From contig CANJKZ010000262.1 in the NCBI GenBank assembly GCA_947471745.1, positions 318,501-382,500 of the forward strand: 64,000 nt of DNA, in the 5' to 3' direction. A program made the translations under genes and the position numbers. The notes below the pieces were generated by a model that was not told the origin of the DNA, made no database searches, and was given only the letters and a program-made list of their open reading frames with translations. This DNA is from Closterium sp. Naga37s-1. Taxonomy: Eukaryota; Streptophyta; Zygnematophyceae; Desmidiales; Closteriaceae. Of the stretch, positions 52,783 to 61,678 are shown piece by piece. Each line of letters opens with the position of its first letter. Positions within the stretch are counted from its first letter, which is position 1.

Positions 52783-54486
52783 ATATGGTCAGGTTACTGT
52801 GTCCCCTCCGGTTGTTGTATTTAGTCAGGTTGCTGCGTCTAGTCAGGTTGCTGCGTCTTGCTCCTGTCGGTCTCTCGCCCACCCGACTGTCTTGTGGCAC
52901 CACCGTCTTGGCCACCCGTCGATCCCTCGCCTCCACAGCATGGCTAATCACAGTCTAGTCTCAGGTCTCCCGCGCGTCTTTCCGTTGCTCCCTTCCTCGC
53001 TTGCTCCACCTTGCACTCCTTGCGTCGCCGGCCGCCTGCGCGCCACTCCGCACTCCTCCTCTCTTCGTCCGGCCACTGCTCCATTCCAGACTCTCCACTT
53101 GGACGTCTGGGGCCTTGCCCCCTAGCTGGGACCCGAGAGGGAGCGCTACTTTCTACTGATCGTTGACGACTACTCCAGGTACACCACGGTGTTTCCTCTC
53201 GCGAAGAAGTGACTTCTACGCTGATCCAGTGGCTTCTGGCCACTGAGGGCACTCGTGGTAGTCGTGTCCGTTGTCTCCACTCCGACCGTGGGGGTGAGTT
53301 TCGCTCCGGCGTCCTTGCCGGGTTCTGCGGCGAGCAAGGCATTAGACAGTCCTGGACGCTGCCGAAGTCCCCACAGCAGAATGGGGTTGCTGAGCGCCGC
53401 GTTGGCTTGGTCATGGACATCGCCTGCACGTCCATGATCCATGCCCGTGCGCCCCATTTTCTATGGCCCTACGCGCTGCGCTACGCCGCGCACTAGCTGA
53501 ACCTCCAGCCGCGTGTCTCGCGGCCAGAGGTTTCACCGACCAGTCTTTGGACTGGGTCCCTTGGTGTTGGGTCGGCCTTTCACGTCTGGGGCTGCCTTGC
53601 GCTTGTCCGCGGCACCTCTCCAGACAAGCTCTCGGCTCGCGACATCCCCTATGTCTTCCTTGGTTTCCCAGTGGGCTCTCCAGACTACTCCTTTTACCAC
53701 CCGCCCCTCCACCAGTTTCTCGACTCTCGTGACGTCCGGTTTGACGAGTCCGTGTCCTACTACACCCGGTACCCCTGTCGAGGTCTCCCGGTTCCCCCTC
53801 CCCCCCTCTTCCTCGCACCCTCTCTCCCCCCTACTCCTGGTCCTCCGGTCCCCTCACCCCCCCCTAAACCTGCCCTTTCAGGTGTGTCTCACGCTACCCC
53901 TCTACCCTCGGTCGCGCGTCAGGTAGCGTCTCCCTCCCCGCAGTCCTCCTCGGAGTCCCCTCAGCAGCCTTTGGCACTTCCGCGACAGGTTACTATGGAC
54001 TCGGTTGGTGTTGGAGCTGGAGGTGCAGCCACTGGCGGTACTCGGTCTGGGGGTGCTCGTTCGAGGGGTGCTGGAGCTGGAGGTGCTGGCTCAGGTGGCG
54101 CTAGCTCTGGGGGTGCTGGAGCTGGAGGTTCTGGCACTAGAGGTGCTAGTTCTGGGGGTGCTGGAGCTGGAGGTGCTGGCGCATGTGGCGCTAGTTTTGG
54201 GGGTGCTGGAGCTGGAGGTGCTGGCGCTAGTTCTGGAGGTGCTGGAGCAGGAGGTGCTGGCACTATAGGAGATGGTACTGAGGAGACAGGAGCTGGAGGC
54301 ACGCCTACTATGCCTCCTCACCGCTACGACACACGTTTCCAGGCTCTTCGCTGGCTTGAGCGCGAGGAGCAGGAGCGGGTGGAGCAGGAGAGGCAGGAGC
54401 TGCAGCAGTTGGACCATCAGCAGCAGCAGCAGCAGCAACAACAGCCACAGCAGCAGCAGCAGACGCCGCAGCCGCCACTTTTGTAG
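52783..54486 (+). pseudogene. Copia E integrase and linker, broken
   Basis: The zinc domain (WHHRLGHPSIPRLHSM, CTPCVAG) leads to LHLDVWGLAP and a TAG at 53123-53125. The core continues in a second frame (HSDRGGEFRSGVLAGFCGEQ, NGVAERRVGLVMD) with another TAG near 53494. The C-terminus (FLGFPVGSPDYSFYHPPLHQ) and a Gly/Ala linker (54005-54300, [18 protein letters not shown]) follow. The section ends in a Gln run and a TAG at 54484-54486. Confidence 0.85.
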
Positions 54487-54720
54487 CAGCTGCTCCCTCC
54501 AATGAGTGGCCTTCGGGCCCTTGGTCTTCCTTCCTCTCCTCCTGTCCACTCCCAGTCACCTAGTGCGTACGTTCCTACATTTCCTCCTCCGGACTCGACT
54601 CCGGCTGTTTTCTCTCCTCCTCAGTCACGGTCGTCTCCTCATGTTGTCCCGCACGACTGAACCAGTTGTTGTCCTCTGCGTGCTCGGCCCTCGTCGCATC
54701 TTGCCGACCTGCGCACTGTC

Positions 54721-56721
54721 TTGTTTCGTTCTCCTCCTCGTCGTTCTCCGCTTATGTCTGTTCTCCCCTCACCTCTTGAGTTGTCTCTCACCGTTTCCTC
54801 TCACCCTATCACTGACTACTACCGTGCTGCTCGCCCTGTTGTCTCCCGTGTTCTCGCCTCTCTTGTCACCGACCCTCGTGCCTCTCCGTCGTTTGTCTCG
54901 GCTCTTACTGCCGCTGTCGCTGACTTTGCTCCCACCCGCCGTCTTGACTACGCCACGCGTGTGGTGGCTGCTCCACCTCCCCGTCCTCTGTCTGTCGGGG
55001 GTGAGTCTGCCCTTGGCTGTGACGTCCTAGAGGACAGGCAGTTTGACCTGGAGTTCTTAGCAGTCGCTTCCCCCTCTCTCTGCGCCATGCTACTTTCCCT
55101 TGAGGGAGACCCCGACGCTCTTGACATACCGACACATCGCACGTACCGTGAGGTAGTGTCAGGGAAGTGGGCCTCTCAGTGGAAAGCGGCTATGGATGCA
55201 GAGTTAGCGTCTTGGAGATCCACAGGCATGTACGTCGACACAGTTACCCCTCCCAGGGCGAACGTTGTCGATGGCATGTGGCTCTTCAAGGTGAATCGGC
55301 CGCCTGGTTCACCGCCTGTGTTCAAGGCGCGCTACGTGGCTAGGGGTTTTAGTCAGCGTGAGGGAGTTGACTTCTTCCAGACCTTCGCCCCGACCCCGAA
55401 GATGACTACTCTTCGGGTGTTACTGCACGTAGCAGCACAACAAGACTACGAGCTGCACTCCTTTGACTTCTCCACTGCGTTTCTCCATGGCCGACTACAT
55501 GAGGAGATCTGGCTGCGCTGTCCTCCTGGCTTCACTGACACCTTCCCACCTGGGACCCAGTGGAGCCCGCGGCGGCCAGTCTACGGTCTCCGCCAGTCGC
55601 CCCATGAGTGGCACGACACTCTTCGCTCCACGCTTCGTGACCTTGGGTTTTGTCCTTCCTCTGCCGACCCGTCGCTGTTTGTTCGCACTGGTTCCACTCC
55701 TTTCTTTATACTAGTGTACGTCGACGACTTGGTCTTTGCTACAGGAGACAGGGCAGCTCTGGCTGAGGTGAAGTCCGAACTGCAGAAGAGACACACGTGC
55801 ACTGACCTTGATGAACTGCAGCACTACCTTGGCCTGCAGATCACCAGGGACAGAGCCGCTCGCACCATCACACTGACTCAGTCACACATGGTGCTACAGG
55901 TCCTTCAGCGGTTCGGGTTTCAGTTCTCCACCACACAGCCCACTCCTCTTGTCGTTGACCACCGACTCACTGGCCCTTTTCCCGACGAGCCTTTTGAGTA
56001 TAGTGGTCCCTACGCAGATCTTGTGGGCTGCCTCATGTACCTGATGACTTGTACTCCGCCGGACCTCGCTTTTCCCCTCAGCGTCCTCTCTCGCTTTGTT
56101 GCGACTGGGAGACACCGTCCAGTTTACTGGACAGCTGCTGTGATGGTGGCGAAGTACCTGGCGACTACATCAGGCATGGGGCTTGTGCTTGGAGGGACGC
56201 AGCCAGTTGTGTTCACCGGTCACTGCAACTCTTCCTACGCTGACGACGTGGAGAATCAGCGCTCGACTCAGGGGTACCGCTTCAGTCTGGGTGCTGGTGC
56301 TGTGTCGTGGAGGTCTACATGGTCGTCGTCTGTGGCTTCGCCCAGTGCAGAGGCTGAGATCTACGCTGGTGCCATGGCGGCACAGGAGCTTCGCTGGTTG
56401 ACCTTCTTGCTCGCCGACCTTGGTGAGCGGCCTCGCTCTGCACCGACCTTGTACGCTGACAACAAGGCCATGATCCTCCTGTGTCGAGATCCTCGACTGG
56501 AGAGCAGAGTGAAGCATATTGACGTGAGGTACTTCCTCCTGCGGGAGTTGCAGCGACGCGGCCAGGCACGCTTGGACTTTGTGGCCCCAGAGGCCAACAT
56601 TGCCGACGTCTTCACCAAGGCCTTGGCGCCTGGTGACCACCACAATTTCTGTGCGCAGTTGGGGCTTGTTGAGGTAGACTTGCTGTTTGCTCTGCTTGTT
56701 GGGCTTTGCTATATATCCTAG
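54721..56721 (+). pseudogene. Copia E reverse transcriptase and RNase H
   Basis: This is a 666-residue open frame. RT begins WLFKVNRPPGSPPVFKARYV and has YVDD at 55717-55728 and LTQSHMVLQVLQRFGF. RNase H has GHCNSSYADD (the usual Asp of DAS is Asn), SAEAEIYAGAMAAQELRWLT, YADNKAMILL, VKHIDVRYFLLREL and the family end ANIADVFTKALAPG. It is listed as a pseudogene because the upstream part of E is broken. Confidence 0.88.
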
Positions 56722-56887
56722 TGAACTCTTGAACTGGCCTTGTGGCCACTTGCTTGTGCTCAAAATTTGTGCAGTGTCCTTGAGATCCACCCTAAGCTTG
56801 CCTTGCTTCTTGTATTGACAGGTCTTGTGACCGTTTGTTCACCCTGCTTGCTTTGATGCCCCTCACCTCACTTAGCCTATGGGGGTG

Positions 56888-57017
56888 TGTCAAATGTTAT
56901 TATAGGTTCTTAGGCTACAGTGAGTAGCACTCGAGGGAGTACAGCCCTTTTTAGGGTTGAGTACTTGTATCCCATCTTGCTAGTCCCAAACCATTCCGTT
57001 GCATTCTATTTCTGAGA
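56888..57017 (+). repeat. 3' LTR of copia E
   Basis: It follows the purine tract CCTATGGGGGTG, runs TGTCAAATGTTATTATAGG...TTTCTGAGA, and is flanked by the target duplication CCCTT. It ends 28 bp from the RTF1 stop codon. Confidence 0.93.
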
Positions 57018-57045
57018 CCCTTCTCACCACAAATCCTTGTTCAGT

Positions 57046-60000
57046 TCAGTCACAGGGCAGCCCTCGCCGCCGCTTATACTCGCTAAGAGTCAGCAGCCTG
57101 AGCCCCCGCGGGGTCTCCCCAACAGCCACGCCAATCGGCGCCCCATACAGCGCCTCCTGCTGCCTCTTGCGTGCCAGAAACGCCGCTTCCCATACCGCCG
57201 GCCCCACACTCCCCCTCTGCGCCGCCGCCGCTGCCCCTGCTCCCCCCCACTTGTCCACCACACTCAGATCTATGTCCATGTCGAAGGCGTGTTTCCGCAG
57301 CACCTGCTTTGCCCGCTCGTCCAACTGCTGCCCCAACCAGCTCCCCAACTGCCTCTCCCTCTCCTTCTCCTTCTCCTTCTCCCTCTCCTCCTCCTCCACT
57401 CCTCCACCCTTCCCATCCGCATCCTTTCCCTCCTTCCCCTTCTCGCCCTTGCCATCCTTACCCTTCCCGTCCTTGCTCTTCCCTCCCCCATCCTTGCCAG
57501 CACCCTCGTCCTCGTCATCAGACCAGGGAGCAGCAGCAGCAGAGGGGGCGGCGGGGCTCTTGTAGTAGTTTTGGGAGCGGGTCCACCGGCGAATAAAGGG
57601 ATCCACAGCCGCCTCTCCTGTCTTGGTCTCTGTTTAAAAGGGGTGAGGGTGGATGGACAGTTGACAGCATGAGGACACAAGGGGGCGGCAGGGCTCTTGT
57701 AGTAGTTCTGGGAGCGGGTCCACCGGCGAATGAAAGGATCCACAGCTGCCTCTCCAGTCTTGGTCTCTGTTGGAGGGGTATGGGCAGAGGGACAGTTGAC
57801 CGACTGAGAAAACAAGGGTGCAGCAGTGGTGGCAGCAGGGTGGGGACAGCAGAGGGGGCGGCAGGGCTCTTGCAGTAGTTTTGGGAGCGCGTCCACCTTC
57901 GAATGAAAGGATCCACAGCCGCCTCGCCGGTCTTGGTCTCTGTTGGAAGAAAGGCGGCGCAATGAGAAACAAAATGTTTGTTAAGACGAAGCAGATATCA
58001 CCTCAGCCTGATGGGGATGGGAAAAAGTGCAGCAGCAGGGGGAGCAGCGGCAGCAGATGGGGCGGCAGGGCTCTTGCAGTAGTTTTGAGAGCGGGTCCAC
58101 CGGCGAATGAAAGGATCCACAGCTGCCTCTCCTGTCTTGGTCTCTGTTGGAGGGGTAGGGGCAGAGGGACAGTTGACCGACTGAGAGAACAAGGGTGCAG
58201 CAGTGTTGGCAGTAGGGTGGCGGCAGCAGTGGAGGCGGCAGGGTGGGGACAGCAGAGGGGGCGGCAGGGCTCTTGTAGTAGTTCTGAGAGCGCGTCCACC
58301 TGCGAATGAAGGGATCCACAGCCGCCTCTCCAGTCTTGGTCTCTGTAAAAGGGACGAAGGTTGAAAGATGGCAGACATACTGAGAAAACAAGGGCGCACT
58401 GGCAGCAGAGGGGGCGGCAGGGCTCTTGTAGTAGTTCTGAGAGAGCATCCACCAATTGCGCTTGTTCATCCTTACGTGTGGCACGCAAGGGGAGCAACTT
58501 ACCTGTGTCGCCACTCTACACAGCTGTGTGGCCACTCTACCCACCTGTGGCACCAGCAGGGGCGTTGGTGGCGGTTCGAAAGTTTTCCTGCCGGTTGCGC
58601 TTGTTCATCCTAGCCAGGTCCACCTCTCGCCTGCCCTTGTTCGCCTCGCCCTTGTCCTCCCCTATCCTCTCCAGCTTCTCCAACTGGTGGCAGGGTTAGG
58701 TGGGGGCGATGGTAACCGGGTGACACATGTAACGATGACGCATGTTAGAGCAGCATGGGTCACACTGATGCATGGAAGAAGGGGGCAGACAAGTCGAGAC
58801 GCCCATTCTTCCTCCCCCCTTCACCTCCGCCTTGAGTTGTTCCACGAGTCCCAGGTCCCCCGCTGCTCAGCGGCAGCTATATCCAGTCGCACCCTCTCCC
58901 GCTCCATCACCACCAGCTTCGGCCGCGCCACCACCAGCACCTTCAACACCAATCCCTCACCCTTTCTCACCTCTGCCTTGAGTTGCTCGACCGCTCCCAA
59001 GTCCCCCCTCTGTTCAGCAGCGGCTATATCCAGTCGCACCCTCTCCCTTTCCATCACCACCAGCTTCGGTTTCGCCGCCGCTGCTCGCTTCTCCCTTAGC
59101 ATGCTCGCCACCACCTCTGCCGAGTACACATAACCCCTCACTGACTCCAGCTCCGCTTTTTTCTCCTGCACCGCTGCCTTGGTCACCCTGGGGAGGGGGG
59201 TGGGGGTTTGGGGAGGGTGACGAGGTGAAGCGGAGGTGTGGTGGTGGGGCGAGGCAGAGGTAAGGCTTCTCCTGCAGCATGCTCGCGCCACCACCTCTGC
59301 CGAGTACACATACCCTCGCACCGACTCCAGCTCCGCTATTTTCTCTTGCAGTGCTGCCTTGGTCACCCTGGGGGGGTTGGGGAGGTTGGGGGGGAGGCGT
59401 GGCAGGGTGAAGCGGAGGAAGGGGCTTCTCCCGCAACATGCTGGCGAGGCGACCACCTCTGCAGAGTACACATGCCCTCACACCGATTCCAACTCCGCCT
59501 TCTTCTCCTGCACCGCTACCTTGGTCACCCTGGGGAGGAAAGGAATCAAGGTCAGCTAAAAAAAGCACCTCAGCGCGCGTACGAGGGTGCCATGCTGCAT
59601 GTACACACACAACCACAAACAGCCGCACACAGCCGCACACAGCCGCACACAACTGCACATCACCACACACGGCCTCCCAAAATGACTCAATCTAAACTCC
59701 TTGGCAGCAGTCACTCAGTTTACCAGCTCAGCCCCCACCTACCTGTGCAGGTGTGCACGCTCTATCTCCCGAAACAGCTGCAGAATCTCCTGAGTCGTGG
59801 CGGCCTTGTCAGATACACGCGCCATCTGCCAGCGCGCCCTGTGCTCGCCCCACTTGCAGTCCAGGAACTTGCACGTCATGCGCCCCTCGAACTTGTACTG
59901 GTGGGATGAGAGGGGGGCGGATGGGGGAGAGCGAGGCACAAGGCGGGGAGAGCGGAGCAAGGGGTTGGAAACGAGCAAGACGGAGTTCCGGCACAGTACC

Positions 60001-61678
60001 TGTTTCGACGGGCATTTAGCGGCACAGTCACGATGTCTAGTTGATCCTTGAGGTGCCTCAGCAACCGTACCTGCTTGGAGGGGTCTTTGGCATCCACAGC
60101 CACCACTTCACAGATGCGATACACGGGCTGGCCGTGGGGGTTCATGCCGATGCCCAGCCGCACGAAGCACCCGCACACCAGCGACTCAAAGTAAGGCTCC
60201 ATGCACCACGCTGCTAGCTTCGACCGTGTCACCACAATCTGCGCCAAATCATCCGGTTCAGCGAATCTAGACTGGTCGCCTCCGCGCTTCCGCCCCCCGT
60301 CCCTCCCCCCGCCGCCCCCGTCGCTGCTACTCGTGCTGCCCCTGTCGCTGTCGCTGCTGCTGCCGCGGCTGCTGCGGCTGCTGCTCCTCCCGCGGCTGCT
60401 CCTGCTGCTGCTGCGATCCGAGCTCGCGCTGCTGCGGCTGCGGCTGCGCCGCCGGCGGCCTCCGCCTCTGCCTCTGCTGCTGCGGCTGCTGCTGCTCGCG
60501 TCGCTGTCGCTCCCCCTCCCCCGCCCCCGGCCCCTCCCCCTGCCCCTGCTGCTGCTGCGCGAGCGCGATCGCGAACGGGATCGCGAGCGGGAGCGGGAGC
60601 GGGGGCGAGCGGAAACGGGAGGCTTCGCGTCTGCGGGCGCGGGCGGCTTCCCGCGGGACGCGAGCGCATCGTCGCTTCCGCCATCGTCGGAAGCATCTCT
60701 ATCCCCGCCCCGATCCGCGTCGAGGTCGTTCCGCCGCTGCTGCTTCGCCGCCTTCTTCGCCTCCAGCTGCTGCAGCGCGTCCTCCTTGCGGCTGCGCTCC
60801 ACGCCGCCGAACCCCCGCGCGCGCGCCACCGCCGATCCCGGCGGCGTGTACGACGCCCCCCCCGCCGACCCCGGAGCGGATCCCGATGCTGGCGCTCCGC
60901 GCGCCGCCGGTTCTGGCGTGGTCGCCGCCGCCGCGGCCGCCGGCGGCGGGGCTGCGGGGGAAGCCGCCGGTTCTCGCGCGGATGCACGCGGTGTGCGCTC
61001 CTGGGTACGCTGAAACGACTGCTGCTGTTGCGGGTGCAGCTTCTGCTGCTGGCGAAGCTTCTTGCGAAGCTCCCGTTTGTCCAGGTGACTTCGTCGCCTC
61101 TCGTCGCGCTCGAACAGAATCTGCTCGCGATCGATTTCGTTCATCGCCTGTAACCGTTCGCGATCGTCGTCGTCCTTGTACAAATCGCTACCGAACGACA
61201 AGCCGCTGCTGTCCGAATCCCCATCCCCCCCGCCGTTCCCGCGCGCCCTTCTATCCTCGTCCGACCCGCTTCCCCTTCCTCCTCCGCGGTTCCCTCCGCC
61301 TCCGCCACCGCCACCGCCACCGCCACCGCCACCGCTGCGGAAGCCGCTTCCCCGCGGAGGGCTCACGTTACCGCGGCTGCGGGTATCCGTTTTTCCTTCC
61401 GCGCCGGCGGATCCCCGCGCGCCTCTTGCGCGCTCCCGCTCCTCGATATCCTCGTACTCGTCATCGTCATCCTCGTTATCCGACGGCTGGTCTTCGCTGC
61501 TGCTCGAGCTACGGAATCCAGATCGACGGCTGCGACCGCCTTTGCTGCTCCGCCTATTCCCTCCCCCTCCTCCGCCTTTCCTTCCGCCGTCTCCCCCGCC
61601 GCTTCTGCCGCCGCTTCTGCCGGCGCGACCAACGGCCTGCAGAAGCTCTTGCTCGAAATCGTCCTCCGAATCTGACAT
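57046..61678 (-). CDS. VIP5: Rtf1/VIP5, Paf1-complex Plus3-domain protein
   Basis: Five exons join in frame to 897 residues: 61678-60071, 59897-59743, 59187-58971, 58683-58554, 57629-57046, with GT-AG introns. Rtf1 works with the Paf1 complex on elongating RNA polymerase II and promotes H2B ubiquitination. The protein starts MSDSEDDFEQELLQAVG and has a 14-Gly run, acidic and RS-rich low-complexity stretches, and an EIDREQILFERDERR helix (histone-modification-domain region). The Plus3 domain starts near residue 474 (VVTRSKLAAWCMEPYFESLV, GCFVRLGIG, VYRICEVVAVD, FLDCKWGEHRARWQMARVSD). A coiled segment (KLVVMERERVRLDIAAAEQR), DPFIRRWTRSQNYYKSP and the terminal LTLSEYKRRRGLPCD follow; that ending is typical of plant VIP5. 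It is longer than Arabidopsis VIP5 mainly through the N-terminal repeats. Exons 3 and 5 have truncated copies beside them. Confidence 0.93.
57688..58460 (-). repeat. Five 5' half-exon echoes of RTF1 exon 5
   Basis: Copies near 57688-57769, 57858-57941, 58050-58145, 58262-58346 and 58390-58455 repeat ETKTGEAAVDPFIRRWTRSQ and NYYKSPAAPSA. The first four keep the CAG acceptor. The last is chimeric: the exon 4 words encoding MNKRN run straight into the LSQNYYKSPAAP part of exon 5. None has a donor. The full exon is 57629-57046. Confidence 0.93.
58814..58927 (-). repeat. 3' half-exon echo of RTF1 exon 3
   Basis: It carries the last ~110 bases of exon 3 (PKLVVMERERVRLDIAAAEQ, then a frameshifted end) with GAGGTGA at the donor position, downstream of the full exon on the gene strand. 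It has no acceptor. Confidence 0.9.
59278..59531 (-). repeat. Two 5' half-exon echoes of RTF1 exon 3
   Basis: Copies at about 59278-59369 and 59434-59531 have the CCCCAG acceptor and VTKAALQEKIAELESVRGYV type sequence up to the REK part of the exon, then lose similarity without a donor. The farther copy has a TGA inside (GTGTGA), so it cannot be translated through. Confidence 0.92.

Larger units (their letters stand above)
41740..57017 (+). mobile_element. Ty1/copia retrotransposon E, interrupted by F, G and a solo LTR
   Basis: LTRs 41740-41869 and 56888-57017 (130 bp each, about three differences by eye) are flanked by the target duplication CCCTT at 41735-41739 and 57018-57022. A perfect primer site follows the 5' LTR. 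E's leader is cut at 42052 by F and G and resumes near 50800; gag to RNase H run 51638-56721, with an antisense solo LTR inside. It lies in the 3' flank of RTF1. Confidence 0.93.

Noticed and set aside
57270..58553. Several 130-230-residue frames repeating RRWTRSQNYYKS
   Set aside because: Read-through of the RTF1 exon 5 echoes; not separate genes.
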